A stretch of 38,921 nucleotides of DNA from Nitrospirota bacterium (GCA_023476565.1 JAMCVZ010000039.1:1-38921), one strand, 5' to 3'. Counted from the stretch's first letter, positions 9,107 to 18,750 are shown. A program made the numbers and translations. The notes: generated by a model from the letters alone, not told the origin.

Positions 9107-10044
9107 TTACTACTCAGTCAGACGATAGATTGCTCAAAATGCTTTCGACGGCCCTGGGGCCTGATATAGCAAAGTTCTTGAGCGATCCTAAAATAGTGGA
9201 ATTAATGCTGAATCCCGATCGGCGCTTGTGGATTGACAAGCTCGGGATTGGACGTCAAGATACAGGCACTAAGATCATGCCGGCAGATGCAGAAAGAATT
9301 ATTGGCATTGTCGCAACATCGGCAGGAAGCGAATGCAATCATATTACACCTATACTAAGCGCCGAGATGCCCGGTAGCGGGTATCGCTTTCAGGGTATCT
9401 TGCCGCCCGTTGTGTCGAGTCCTGTTTTTACTATAAGGAAAAAAGCCCTTCTCATTTACAGTCTAGACGACTATGTAAAACAGGGTATTATGACGAAAAC
9501 ACAGATGCAAACGGTTAAAAAGGCCGTTACAGACAAGGAAAATATTCTTGTTGTAGGCGGGACTGGGACCGGCAAGACCACGTTGGTTAACGCGATCCTG
9601 GCCGAGATAGGAAAAACCAAAGACAGGATTGTCATAATTGAGGACACGCAGGAGCTCCAGTGCCCTGCGGATGATACTGTGTTTCTCAGGTCCCGCGAGG
9701 GAGTGGCTACTATGACCAATCTTCTCAAGGCCACAATGCGCTTACGGCCCGACAGGATCGTAGTCGGAGAGGTTAGAGGGGGAGAGGCCCTAGCGCTCCT
9801 GAAGGCTTGGAACACCGGGCATCCAGGAGGGGCAGCGACTGTACATGCAAACAGCGCTGCGGCAGGGCTTACTCGAATCGAACAGCTCATACAGGAAGCT
9901 GTAGTAGGAGTAAGTAGGCATCTTATCGCCGAGGCCGTAAATATTATTGTCTATATAGAGCGCACTCCAAGGGGGCGCAAAATCAAAGAAATATGTCGCG
10001 TTTTAGGTGTTGATGGTGAAAAATACCTTACCAAATCAATTTAG
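9103..10044 (+). CDS. trbB: TrbB, VirB11-family secretion ATPase
   Basis: Hexameric cytoplasmic ATPase of the conjugation channel. Walker A is VGGTGTGKTTLVNAI (Lys158). RIVIIEDTQELQCPADD is the Asp box, LRPDRIVVGEVRGGEAL the Walker B region and GHPGGAATVHAN the His box. The 313 aa are typical. It is coupled to the upstream RHH gene by a 4-base overlap. Unlike most trb operons, where trbC follows at once, it is followed by a 439-bp non-coding gap with a repeat array. Confidence 0.93.
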   Translation: MITTQSDDRLLKMLSTALGPDIAKFLSDPKIVELMLNPDRRLWIDKLGIGRQDTGTKIMPADAERIIGIVATSAGSECNHITPILSAEMPGSGYRFQGILPPVVSSPVFTIRKKALLIYSLDDYVKQGIMTKTQMQTVKKAVTDKENILVVGGTGTGKTTLVNAILAEIGKTKDRIVIIEDTQELQCPADDTVFLRSREGVATMTNLLKATMRLRPDRIVVGEVRGGEALALLKAWNTGHPGGAATVHANSAAAGLTRIEQLIQEAVVGVSRHLIAEAVNIIVYIERTPRGRKIKEICRVLGVDGEKYLTKSI

Positions 10045-10057
10045 CGCAGTTCCTTAT

Positions 10058-10300
10058 GATAAATATATCTTACCCCTCCGGGCGATCCTCGCCGCATGCG
10101 GCACCCCTGAATGATAGATTTATCACGATCGATGCCGGCGCTGGCAGTTCCTTTTTGATAGATGTATCGCATACCTGGCTGAGCTCCGGAGACTGGGGAT
10201 GATAGATGTAGCATCCTCGAGGAAGATATCCGGGCGCCCAGGATGATAGATGTATCGTCCTGAAGACCGTGGACGTGATCAGTACCTCGATAGATGTAGC
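10058..10300. repeat. Array A: six GATAGATNTATC-like motifs, five at exact 44-bp spacing
   Basis: Motifs start at 10058 (GATAAATATATC), 10113 (GATAGATTTATC), 10157 (GATAGATGTATC), 10201 (GATAGATGTAGC), 10245 (GATAGATGTATC) and 10289 (GATAGATGTAGC). The first step is 55 bp and the other four are exactly 44 bp. The 12-mer is a near-palindrome (GATA-N-AT-N-TATC). The 32-bp segments between motifs are GC-rich, differ from one another, and contain short dyads such as CTCCGGAG and GGGCGCCC; the longer first gap contains GCCGCATGCGGC. Related arrays lie at 32375, 34166 and 37101. Confidence 0.85.
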
Positions 10301-10414
10301 GACCCCGAGGCCCGGTCAATTCCGACCTACCTGCGTTTTTTTCCGCAACATAACAAGATATTGTGTAAAGCGGAAATCTTAAGCACCATATTATCCATAA
10401 TTTTTTTATTTTGC

Positions 10415-10447
10415 ACGATAGGTTTTTCATCATCCTTGCGGGATACT
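10415..10447 (+). promoter_or_regulatory. Shared promoter-like element, trbC copy
   Basis: ACGATAGGTTTTTCAT starts at 10415 and CGGGATACT at 10439, 24 bases apart as in the relaxase copy at 4457. It lies 36 bases before the trbC ATG and probably starts transcription of the trbC-trbI operon. Confidence 0.5.
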
Positions 10448-10483
10448 CCATATAGAAAACATTTTCTTTATGGAGGCAAAAGG

Positions 10484-10789
10484 ATGAAAAAGCTATCTCC
10501 ACTGGCAGTTATCTTATTGGCTATATTTTCAGCGTCTTCCGCGTTTGCAGCAGGCAGCGGTATGCCCTGGGAGGGGCCTTTGCAGCAGATACTTAACAGT
10601 ATCTCCGGGCCTGTTGCAAAGATAATCGGGGCAATCGCAATCATAGCGACCGGCCTTGCCCTGGCGTTTGGAGAGGGAGGGGGCGGTTTCAGAAAACTCC
10701 TTATGATTGTTTTCGGCTTGTCCATCGCCTTTACCGCAACAAGTTTTTTCCTTGGCTTTTTCGGTTTCAGCGGCGGCGTGGCGTTTTAA
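10484..10789 (+). CDS. trbC: TrbC, conjugative pilin (VirB2 family)
   Basis: Major subunit of the conjugative pilus. The ATG at 10484 follows GGAGGCAAAAGG and gives 101 aa; a longer frame upstream would run through the repeat array and is not credible. The signal peptide likely ends at SSAFA, followed by AGSGMPWEGPLQQIL, then two long hydrophobic segments separated by EGGGGFRKLL, the normal TrbC/VirB2 topology. Cyclisation by the TraF peptidase at 1950-2471 is expected from family knowledge. Confidence 0.9.
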   Translation: MKKLSPLAVILLAIFSASSAFAAGSGMPWEGPLQQILNSISGPVAKIIGAIAIIATGLALAFGEGGGGFRKLLMIVFGLSIAFTATSFFLGFFGFSGGVAF

Positions 10790-10790
10790 C

Positions 10791-11042
10791 ATGCAAAGAG
10801 ATATTGAAGCTCCTATACATAGAGCCCTTACCGAGAAGATATTGCTTGCAGGAGTGCCGCGCGAGATAGGAATACTTAACGGCACAGGTGGTGCGGCTTT
10901 CGGGCTCGGCTTGGGCTCCTATTGGGTTGTGCCTCTCTTCGTTGTCACCCACTTTATTTTTGTGAGGCTCACAAAGATAGATCCTTACTTTTTCGACATT
11001 TTTAAGCGGTATCTGAAGCAAGCTGACATATATGAGGCATAA
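10791..11042 (+). CDS. trbD: TrbD, VirB3-like inner-membrane protein
   Basis: Small membrane component that works with the TrbE ATPase. The ATG at 10791, one base after the trbC stop, gives 83 aa starting MQRDIEAPIHRALTEKILLAG, a recognisable TrbD N-terminus, with one or two hydrophobic stretches around residues 28-55. The stop abuts the trbE GTG directly. Confidence 0.88.
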   Translation: MQRDIEAPIHRALTEKILLAGVPREIGILNGTGGAAFGLGLGSYWVVPLFVVTHFIFVRLTKIDPYFFDIFKRYLKQADIYEA

Positions 11043-13496
11043 GTGATTAACCTTGCAGAATATAGAAAGACTCCGAACAGATTGGCGGACCGTCTCCCTT
11101 GGGCAGCAATAGTCCGCCCTGGAACCATCCTCAATAAGGATGGTTCTTTTCAGAAATCCTTTGCCTATCGAGGTCCCGATCTTGACGCTGTAACGGAGGG
11201 CGAGCTCTCTTCATTTTCGGCGCACCTGAATAATATTCTTAAGCGTTTTGGCTCGGGCTGGGCCGTCTATTCCGAGGCCCAGCGTGTCAGGTCCGACCGC
11301 TACCCCCAGGCTTCTTTCCCGGCGCCAGTGCCTTTTCTCATTGATGAGGAGCGCCGGGCTCTTTTTGAAGGAGGCACGCACTACGAAACTAATTATTATC
11401 TCACTTTCGTTTACCTCACACCACCCGAAAGCGAGAACAAAATCAAAAAGACCATTATTCAATCTGCGGTAAAAAGAAACAGCGGCGAGGATTACAGGCA
11501 ACAGCTTAAATACTTCGAGAGTGAAACTACTCAGATCAGGGGCATGTTTGAAGAACTTTTCTCTTATTTCGTTCCTCTTAACGATGATGAAACATTGACG
11601 TATCTTCATTCTACCGTGTCTCCCAAAAAACAGAAAGTCAGCATGCCTCATATACCCATGTACCTTGATGCCTTTATCGCGGACACTCCCCTTGTAGGAG
11701 GCTTTGAGCCGCTCTTAGGCGATCATTTTTTAGGGGTGACTTCCATCTTAGGTTTTCCCGGCAGGAGTTTGCCCGGGGTGCTCGATGATCTTGGCAAGCT
11801 GAATTTCGAATATAGGTGGTCGTCGCGCTGGATACCCCTCGATAAGGTAGATGCTCTTTCCGAGATCGACAAATACAAGAAAAAGTGGTTCTCAAAACGA
11901 AAAGGCATTACCACAATCATCAAGGAGCTTGTCACCAACTCGGAAAGCGTAATGCAAGACAGCGATGCAATCAATAAGGCCGGCGATGCGGAAGAGGCAA
12001 AGACTGAGGTTGCCGACGATCTGGTTTCCTACGGTTATTATACTTCCTCTGTTGTCGTTTTGGATCAGGACCCGCAGCGCCTGGAGAAAAAATTGCAGGC
12101 CATAGAGCGTATTATTATAGGCCGCGGACTTACCTGCATACGGGAAAGCATGAATGCGGTAGAGGCATTTTTAAGCTCTATTCCTTGCATATGCCGCGCA
12201 AATGTTCGTCGTCCTTTGCTCTCCAGCTACAATATTGCTCACATAATTCCTACAATGGCAGTGTGGGCGGGGCCTACCGAGAATAAACACTTAAAAGCAA
12301 CTACAAGTGAGGGAGCCCCGATTATGCATACCCTCACCGGAGGCAGTACGCCGTTCCGTCTTTCCCTCCATGTCGGTGACGTAGGCCACGCCATGATAAT
12401 TGGGCCGACAGGTGCAGGGAAGACTGTCTTTTTAAATGCCCTCACCGCTCAATTCATGCGCTATCCAAAAGCACAGGTATATACCTTCGACAAGGGCTAT
12501 ACAGCGGCGGCGTTGATTGCGGGCATAGGAGGAGATCACTACGATATCGGAGGGGAGAGAGGCGTAGGCCTGGCTTTTCAGCCGCTCCTTAATATCGACA
12601 ACGAGAATGATAGGCGCTGGTCCTTTGACTGGACATTAAACATGCTTCGCGCGGAAAGAATAGAGTGCGATTCTGAAATAAAAAAGATTGTCTGGACCGC
12701 GCTCTGTTCCCTTGCCACAGCACCGGCAGAGCAGAGGACAATCACAGGCCTTGTTACCTTGACTCAGAAAAAAGAAATTAGAGATGCCTTGCACCCTTAT
12801 GCGATCGGAGGGGCATATGGCAGCATCTTCGATGCGGACTACGACGGCCTTTCTTACGGGAGAATTCAGTGCTTCGAGATGGAGCATTTGATGAATATCC
12901 CTCAGGCTTTGCCTCATGCGCTTGATTACCTTTTCCACAGGATAGAGGCTCGCCTTTCCTCACTCATACCTACATTAATAATTCTCGATGAGGCATGGAT
13001 ATACCTTGACAATCCTTTGTTCGCAGCAAAAATCAGGGAATGGCTGAAGGTTCTCAGAAAAGCCAATACCTCTGTGATATTTGCAACCCAAAGCCTTGCC
13101 GATGCAGAAAAGAGCTCCATCCTTGTAGCACTTATAGAAAGCTGTCCTACAAAGATATTTCTACCGAATCCTGATGCGGAGCAGGAAAACATAGCGGCAA
13201 TGTACAGACGCTTCGGCCTCAACAACAGAGAGCTCAATATTTTGGCCTACGCCACAAAGAAAAGACACTACTACTACAAATCCTCTTTAGGAAGCCGTCT
13301 TTTCGAGCTTGGCCTTGATAAGTTCGCGCTTGCATATTGCGGCGCCTCCCGAGAGGAATGCGAAAAGCTTGTGCCTGCTTTGCTTAAAGAGCACGGCAAA
13401 AACGGTTTCAATAATGCTTGGTTGAGACACAAAGGCGAGATTGTTTTGGCAGATATGCTACAAGCCCTTATAGAGAAAAAAAAAGGAGACAATTAA
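11043..13496 (+). CDS. trbE: TrbE, VirB4-family ATPase
   Basis: Largest ATPase of the mating channel; it energises pilus assembly. At 817 aa it is full length. Walker A is IGPTGAGKTVFLNAL (Lys460) and Walker B LIILDEAW (Asp649/Glu650). The N-terminal CagE_TrbE_VirB domain starts with LAEYRKTPNRLADRLPW. GTG start immediately after the trbD stop. Confidence 0.95.
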   Translation: MINLAEYRKTPNRLADRLPWAAIVRPGTILNKDGSFQKSFAYRGPDLDAVTEGELSSFSAHLNNILKRFGSGWAVYSEAQRVRSDRYPQASFPAPVPFLIDEERRALFEGGTHYETNYYLTFVYLTPPESENKIKKTIIQSAVKRNSGEDYRQQLKYFESETTQIRGMFEELFSYFVPLNDDETLTYLHSTVSPKKQKVSMPHIPMYLDAFIADTPLVGGFEPLLGDHFLGVTSILGFPGRSLPGVLDDLGKLNFEYRWSSRWIPLDKVDALSEIDKYKKKWFSKRKGITTIIKELVTNSESVMQDSDAINKAGDAEEAKTEVADDLVSYGYYTSSVVVLDQDPQRLEKKLQAIERIIIGRGLTCIRESMNAVEAFLSSIPCICRANVRRPLLSSYNIAHIIPTMAVWAGPTENKHLKATTSEGAPIMHTLTGGSTPFRLSLHVGDVGHAMIIGPTGAGKTVFLNALTAQFMRYPKAQVYTFDKGYTAAALIAGIGGDHYDIGGERGVGLAFQPLLNIDNENDRRWSFDWTLNMLRAERIECDSEIKKIVWTALCSLATAPAEQRTITGLVTLTQKKEIRDALHPYAIGGAYGSIFDADYDGLSYGRIQCFEMEHLMNIPQALPHALDYLFHRIEARLSSLIPTLIILDEAWIYLDNPLFAAKIREWLKVLRKANTSVIFATQSLADAEKSSILVALIESCPTKIFLPNPDAEQENIAAMYRRFGLNNRELNILAYATKKRHYYYKSSLGSRLFELGLDKFALAYCGASREECEKLVPALLKEHGKNGFNNAWLRHKGEIVLADMLQALIEKKKGDN

Positions 13497-13498
13497 TT

Positions 13499-14257
13499 AT
13501 GAAAAAGCTTATTACCACAATACTTATTACATTTCTTGCAATATGCGTTATTCAGGCACACGCCCTTATTGTCTACGACCCAACGAATTACGGCCAGAAT
13601 ATCGCCAACTATGTACGGCAGGCCGAACAGCTTTATCAGCAAGTACAGCAAACCGCAACACAGCTGCAGCAGCTTGAAGCTATGGCGCAAAACCTGAAAA
13701 ATATGGATGCTTCTTTACAGCAGCAAGTTATGTCAGGCATTCAGAATAACCTCAATGTGCTTAAAAACATACAGAGCCAATCTAGGGGCATGACGTACAA
13801 CTACGGCCAGCTTTCTACGGCATTCGACCAGATGTATCCCGGTTTCGCATCATATAATGGCGGCTTGTCGGCAGAACAGTATTCCTATCAGATACAGAAA
13901 TGGCAAAACCAGACTCACTACGCTATGCACGACAGCATGAAGGCACAGGGGCTCGCCGATCCAGCTAAGATCCAGAGCGAGGCCGAAATGCTCAATACGC
14001 TGATAAGCGCATCTCAGACAGCCGAGGGAGCCCTTGCAGCAGCCCAAACCGGCAACCAGATAGCGGGATTCCAGGCGCAACAACTCATGGAACAAAAGCA
14101 GATCATGGCCGCTGGATACCGCGCCCAGGCGTCTTACTATGAGCAACAGGTACAGCAGCAGGAGGCTACAAAAGCACGGGCTGAGCAGTCTATGAGCGAC
14201 TGGGGTAAAAACCCTGGGAAGCGCAAACCAGTTGATGTTATGAACTTCGGGAAATAG
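13499..14257 (+). CDS. trbJ: TrbJ, VirB5-like pilus-associated protein
   Basis: Periplasmic or pilus-tip protein. The ATG at 13499 follows AAAGGAGACAATTAATT and gives 252 aa with a signal peptide ending near QAHA, then LIVYDPTNYGQN, typical of TrbJ, and a Gln-rich helical body. The C-terminal tail SMSDWGKNPGKRKPVDVMNF is remarkable: its final 70 nt recur with three mismatches at 37441-37510, at the end of a lipoprotein gene. No trbK follows; trbL starts 13 bases later. Confidence 0.88.
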   Translation: MKKLITTILITFLAICVIQAHALIVYDPTNYGQNIANYVRQAEQLYQQVQQTATQLQQLEAMAQNLKNMDASLQQQVMSGIQNNLNVLKNIQSQSRGMTYNYGQLSTAFDQMYPGFASYNGGLSAEQYSYQIQKWQNQTHYAMHDSMKAQGLADPAKIQSEAEMLNTLISASQTAEGALAAAQTGNQIAGFQAQQLMEQKQIMAAGYRAQASYYEQQVQQQEATKARAEQSMSDWGKNPGKRKPVDVMNFGK

Positions 14258-14270
14258 GAGGCTTCTTATT

Positions 14271-15497
14271 ATGACTGCCGATTCCGGTGCACTTACGAAT
14301 ATAATGAATCAGTTTTCACAAGTTTTTTCCCTTGGTAGGGGCCAGGTGTTCAATTACGCATGGGCTCTTCTTGCAATTCTCACTGGACTTGAGCTTTCTG
14401 TAGCCTCTCTTTTCTGGCTGCTCACGAAAGACGAGATAATACCTGTATTTATTAAAAAAGTGCTGACAATAGGGTTATTTATTTTTTTCGTTCAGGGCTT
14501 TGGTCCGGGCTTCAACGGCATGAGCCTTTCGAATATCATTTTGCAGGGCTTTATCAAGACCGGCGCAGTAGCAGGTGGGAACGCCAACGTCGCAAATGTC
14601 ATGGGCGATCCGTCCGCGATAATAGATTTGGGCATTGCAGCGGCAGGCCCTATTTTCAAAAGTCAGTCTCTCATAGCCTCGCTGCTCAATTCTGCTGGAG
14701 TAGATTTCATTTTTCGCGGCATTTGCGGTTTGCTCATATTGTTTACTTACTTTGTCCTTGCAATTCAGATAGTCATAACGAATATAGAATTCGGTATTGT
14801 TTCTACTTTGGGATTAATACTTCTACCTTTCGGTGTTTTCCGGTACACATCGTTTCTTGCTGATAAATTTTTCGGCGCTATCATAGCCTTTGGCATCAAG
14901 CTCATGGTACTTGCGTTTGTTGTCGGTGTCACATTTCCGCTTTTGCAAAGCTTCACCCTTCCTTCCGATCCTACTCCAGATCAAATTATCTCTATGCTTT
15001 TTGCATGCGCCGCGATCGCGTTTATAGCCTGGCATGCGCCCGGCGTAGCTTCGGCAATCCTTGCGGGGTCTCCGTCGCTTACGGCTGGGACCGGTGCCCA
15101 AGGTGCAATAGCAGGCGGTATGGTAATGGCGGGGGCGGTAGCCCCTGGAGCGGCAGGTCTGAAGGGAGCTTCTGCGTTGGCCGGAGGAACAAGCGCAGTT
15201 GCAGGAGGGGGCGGCAGCGTCAGAAATGCGCTAAGGGCCGGTTTGTCGAGTATGCGAGGATCTTCCCAGGCAAGCGGCATGGTCGATGCTTATAAGGGAG
15301 GAAAGCAAAGGGCCACGTCTGCGCTTGAAGGACTGAATATATCGAATGCAGCGGGCGGCAGTAAAACAGATGGCGGGCCGGGCAATAGGCCTTCCCCTTT
15401 GGAAAGCATGTATAAGAATATTCAGCGTTCCGTCCCGCCCGAAGCACAGCCGGGCGCCGGGGCCGGTGTCAATATCAAACCGAGTGAGGAAGAATAA
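14271..15497 (+). CDS. trbL: TrbL, VirB6-like polytopic membrane protein
   Basis: Inner-membrane channel component. Several hydrophobic helices run from about residue 25 to 270, followed by a Gly/Ala/Ser-rich, low-complexity tail of about 130 residues, as is usual for TrbL. The stop overlaps the trbF ATG by one base (TAATG). AGGAGG lies before the ATG. Confidence 0.9.
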   Translation: MTADSGALTNIMNQFSQVFSLGRGQVFNYAWALLAILTGLELSVASLFWLLTKDEIIPVFIKKVLTIGLFIFFVQGFGPGFNGMSLSNIILQGFIKTGAVAGGNANVANVMGDPSAIIDLGIAAAGPIFKSQSLIASLLNSAGVDFIFRGICGLLILFTYFVLAIQIVITNIEFGIVSTLGLILLPFGVFRYTSFLADKFFGAIIAFGIKLMVLAFVVGVTFPLLQSFTLPSDPTPDQIISMLFACAAIAFIAWHAPGVASAILAGSPSLTAGTGAQGAIAGGMVMAGAVAPGAAGLKGASALAGGTSAVAGGGGSVRNALRAGLSSMRGSSQASGMVDAYKGGKQRATSALEGLNISNAAGGSKTDGGPGNRPSPLESMYKNIQRSVPPEAQPGAGAGVNIKPSEEE

Positions 15498-16201
15498 TGG
15501 CAAAAGGAGCTTTCCAGGACCAGTCACATAACTACAAACCCGAAGGGGAACCAGTAACACCCTATCAAAAAGCCGCTGCGGAATGGGACGACCGCATAGG
15601 CACGTACCGCGTCCAGGCGAAAAACTGGAGAATATTCGCCCTGGGCTCCATGGCCGTGTCCGTAATTCTGGCCGCCGGTCTTGTGTACAAGGCTTCAAAG
15701 TCATCTGTGACGCCTTACGTTGTCCAGACTACCAGTGACGGCCTTGTTGTGGCCGTAGGCCCTGCAAAAGCCTCAAATTACACTCCTCAGGCTCCAGAGA
15801 TAAAGCATTTTCTTTCCGAGATCGTTAATAAATCTCGTTCTATCCCTCTCGATCCTGTAGTTTCAAAGCAAAACTGGATAGACGTTTACGACTTCTTGAG
15901 GCCTCAGGCTCAAAATGAAATGAATGTTATTGCACAACAAGAAAACCCTATGTCCAAGATCGGTCAGATCACCAGGACAGTGATCATTATAGGCGTTATA
16001 CCGCAGTCGAAGGATACGTGGCAAGTAAGGTGGAAAGAGGACGTGGTAAATAAGGGCGGTGAAATTGTCGAATCCTACAAAATGACCGGCCTCTTTACAA
16101 TTGACTTTCAGCCTCCCACGAATGAAAAACAATTGATCAAAAACCCCCTTGGGCTCTTTGTGAGACATTTTTCTTGGTCCAAAGACGTAACGGCAGAATG
16201 A
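15497..16201 (+). CDS. trbF: TrbF, VirB8-like assembly protein
   Basis: Bitopic inner-membrane protein of the core complex. A short cytoplasmic N-terminus (TPYQKAAAEWDDRIG, a strong TrbF signature) leads to one membrane helix (about residues 51-68) and a periplasmic NTF2-like domain. The 234 aa are typical. Confidence 0.92.
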   Translation: MAKGAFQDQSHNYKPEGEPVTPYQKAAAEWDDRIGTYRVQAKNWRIFALGSMAVSVILAAGLVYKASKSSVTPYVVQTTSDGLVVAVGPAKASNYTPQAPEIKHFLSEIVNKSRSIPLDPVVSKQNWIDVYDFLRPQAQNEMNVIAQQENPMSKIGQITRTVIIIGVIPQSKDTWQVRWKEDVVNKGGEIVESYKMTGLFTIDFQPPTNEKQLIKNPLGLFVRHFSWSKDVTAE

Positions 16202-16211
16202 CGGAGGACGC

Positions 16212-17279
16212 ATGATAAAACATATCCTATTTTCTATTTTTGTTTCAGTAGTTCTTTTCACTACAAATGCCGCTTTCGGCGAGCTTACTCGCGTAACTCC
16301 TATCGTTCCGAAGGACCTCAGCGATACCGAGCCGGTCCTTTTTTCGCCTTTGCGCGATAATGCCAAAAGTACGGTATTGCAAAAGGCCGATCCTTCTACA
16401 GACCTTGCCCCCTCGAAAGGGGCCGCCAAGACAAGGAAGGCCTCCAGGGGAACTGTAAAGCCTCCTGATACTGTTGAGGAGGGAAGAGACCGAGACGAGG
16501 AGATAGAAGGCCTTAAGGAGCAAATAGAGGCGCTTAAAGACCAGAATGCTTTATCTCAGGTCATTAAAAATTCTACTCAAACACCGACCGAAGCGGCAAA
16601 AATTCAGGCAATGACCGTCTACACCTATGTTCCAGGCGCTATCTATACCATAGATACCGCACCGGACCACTTTACGGATATCTTTCTGCAGCCCGGAGAA
16701 GAATACAGAGACGTGGGTGCTGGCGATACCGCCCGCTGGATATTCTCGAAAAGCCTTTCCGGTGACGGCGCTTCCTCTCAATACCATATTTTAGTAAAGC
16801 CCTTGCAGCCGGGCCTGTCAACTAATTTTGCTATCTATACGAACAAACATGTCTATCAGATCAAGGCCCGATCGGTAAAGAACTTCTATACGCCTTCTAT
16901 ATCCTGGACCTATCCGGCTGAAGAGCGCGATGCGCTTATAGCGATGAAAAACGAGCAGCAGAGACAGGAGAAATTACAGGCAAATGGCAAGGAGCCTATT
17001 TCTCCGGACAAGCTGAACTTCAAATACAAAATCAAGGGCGATGACTACGATTGGAGACCCTTGCGCGCCATGGACGACGGCGCAAAAACATATATTGAGA
17101 TGCCCCCGAGCATGAAATCCTCGGAGGCCCCTGCCCTCTTCATTGTCGATTCAGAAGGCAATCTCAATATTGTCAATTACCGCGTGTCGGGAACCTACTT
17201 TATCGTCGATCGACTGTTTAAGGAAGCTCGTTTACAGCTTTCAGAAAAAGAATATATCAGGATTAAAAAGGACAACTGA
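16212..17279 (+). CDS. trbG: TrbG, VirB9-like outer-membrane core protein
   Basis: Periplasmic partner of TrbI in the outer-membrane core complex. The signal peptide ends around NAAFG. A charged, coiled linker (EEGRDRDEEIEGLKEQIEAL) precedes the VirB9 beta domains, from about residue 135 (MTVYTYVPGAIYTI) to the end, including the YRVSGTYFIVDRLF block. Length 355 aa, somewhat longer than many TrbG proteins because of the linker. The stop overlaps the trbI start. Confidence 0.9.
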   Translation: MIKHILFSIFVSVVLFTTNAAFGELTRVTPIVPKDLSDTEPVLFSPLRDNAKSTVLQKADPSTDLAPSKGAAKTRKASRGTVKPPDTVEEGRDRDEEIEGLKEQIEALKDQNALSQVIKNSTQTPTEAAKIQAMTVYTYVPGAIYTIDTAPDHFTDIFLQPGEEYRDVGAGDTARWIFSKSLSGDGASSQYHILVKPLQPGLSTNFAIYTNKHVYQIKARSVKNFYTPSISWTYPAEERDALIAMKNEQQRQEKLQANGKEPISPDKLNFKYKIKGDDYDWRPLRAMDDGAKTYIEMPPSMKSSEAPALFIVDSEGNLNIVNYRVSGTYFIVDRLFKEARLQLSEKEYIRIKKDN

Positions 17280-18724
17280 TGGAATATAAGTCAGCAGAGA
17301 AGGCACAAGAGGCCTTTATCCAGGACGATCAGCCCTATGATCCTGAGCGGGCAGCAGCAGAGGCATCGACCCGAGATATTCCTAAAAAAGGAATGCTTAC
17401 AACTATTCGCGGCTTCAAGCCTGAAATAACAAGCGCAAATAAAAAGGTGGTTGTTACCGCCGTTGCTATTGCAAGCTTTATAGTTCTTGTTGCGCTCATT
17501 CAGGTTTTCACACCGAAAAAAGAGACCCTTCCTGCATCGGATGATAAAACACGACAGCAGAATACACCGGCCCAGGCAAAGCCTACGCTGCCTGACTCGG
17601 TAAGCCAACTGCCAAGCAGCTACATCACCACCCCGGACAAAGACACCGCGAAAAAACCGTCGTCTCCCACTTCAGGAAGCCCATCTTCGATCCCTGGCGG
17701 GGTCCCTCAGTTAGGCACTCCTATGCCCGGAGTAGTCCCGGCGCCTGGCACCGTGACTCCCGAAGCGGCACGAGCGGCAGGACTCCCTTCAACTACTGTA
17801 CAGCCAGGGCAGGCACAACCAATACATGAGACAGAACCAATCTCTCCCGCAGAAGCACGAAAAGAAGAGATGAAGAAAAAGAGCCGTGAGCTCATAGAAA
17901 ACGCAAGGAAAAGCCCTATTCTTGCCCCTATGGGAGGCGCGAATAATACAAAAACCTCTCCGGCGCCCGCCGCCCCTGCCCCTGCCGTCGATCCCTTTGC
18001 CATTGCCTCGAGATTAAACACTATGACTGATTCACAGCCGAAGCAGGAGCCGCAGCAGGATCAGAACCGCCAGGACGAAAAGAAGAGTTTCTTAAAAGAA
18101 AAAAGCGACAAAACATCTTATGTCTCAGACGTTCTTCATGCTCCATTGTCGCCTTATGAAGTAAAGGCAGGAACTATCATTCCGATCGTCATGATTACAG
18201 GGATCAATTCCGATCTTCCCGGCGAGATCGTCGCACAGGTGAGAGAAAACGTCTATGATACCGTCTCCGGAAAACATTTACTAATTCCCCAGGGAACAAA
18301 AATAAAAGGCATTTATGACAGTCAGATTGCCTACGCCCAGGACAGGGTTCTGGTGGTATGGCACAGGCTTATGCTACCGAACGGCAATAGCATTAATCTC
18401 GAAAATATGCCCGGAGTGGATCTTTCCGGCTATTCCGGATACAAAGACAGGGTCAATAATCACTGGGGCCGTATTATGGGCTCCGCGGTCCTTTCTTCCG
18501 TCTTCGGCGTTGCAGCGAAATATTCCGCAGGGCAACCCAGCAGCACCCTGCAGAATCTTTCTCCAGGACAGGCCTCAGGTCAGGCAGCAGGCGATACGAT
18601 AAATAACGTCGGACAGCAGATAACGAAAAAGAGCATCGATATACAGCCCACCATTGAAATAAGAATGGGTCAAAGATACAACGTGCTTATCAGCAAGGAC
18701 TTAATTTTACAGCCGTACCGCTAA
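17279..18724 (+). CDS. trbI: TrbI, VirB10-like channel protein
   Basis: Spans both membranes in the core complex. Short cytoplasmic N-terminus, membrane helix at about residues 58-76, then a long Pro/Ala/Gln-rich periplasmic region, and the VirB10 C-terminal domain from about residue 285, with LSPYEVKAGTIIPIVMITGI, LLIPQGTKIKGIYDSQ and GQRYNVLISKDLIL. Length 481 aa. ATG overlaps the trbG stop (TGATGG). Confidence 0.93.
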   Translation: MEYKSAEKAQEAFIQDDQPYDPERAAAEASTRDIPKKGMLTTIRGFKPEITSANKKVVVTAVAIASFIVLVALIQVFTPKKETLPASDDKTRQQNTPAQAKPTLPDSVSQLPSSYITTPDKDTAKKPSSPTSGSPSSIPGGVPQLGTPMPGVVPAPGTVTPEAARAAGLPSTTVQPGQAQPIHETEPISPAEARKEEMKKKSRELIENARKSPILAPMGGANNTKTSPAPAAPAPAVDPFAIASRLNTMTDSQPKQEPQQDQNRQDEKKSFLKEKSDKTSYVSDVLHAPLSPYEVKAGTIIPIVMITGINSDLPGEIVAQVRENVYDTVSGKHLLIPQGTKIKGIYDSQIAYAQDRVLVVWHRLMLPNGNSINLENMPGVDLSGYSGYKDRVNNHWGRIMGSAVLSSVFGVAAKYSAGQPSSTLQNLSPGQASGQAAGDTINNVGQQITKKSIDIQPTIEIRMGQRYNVLISKDLILQPYR

Positions 18725-18750
18725 ATCAAAATAAGGAGGTATTACTAAAA

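Noticed and set aside
10058-10300. CRISPR array
   Set aside because: Repeats are only 12 bp, no cas gene is present, and the intervening segments are conserved between arrays instead of being unique acquisitions.
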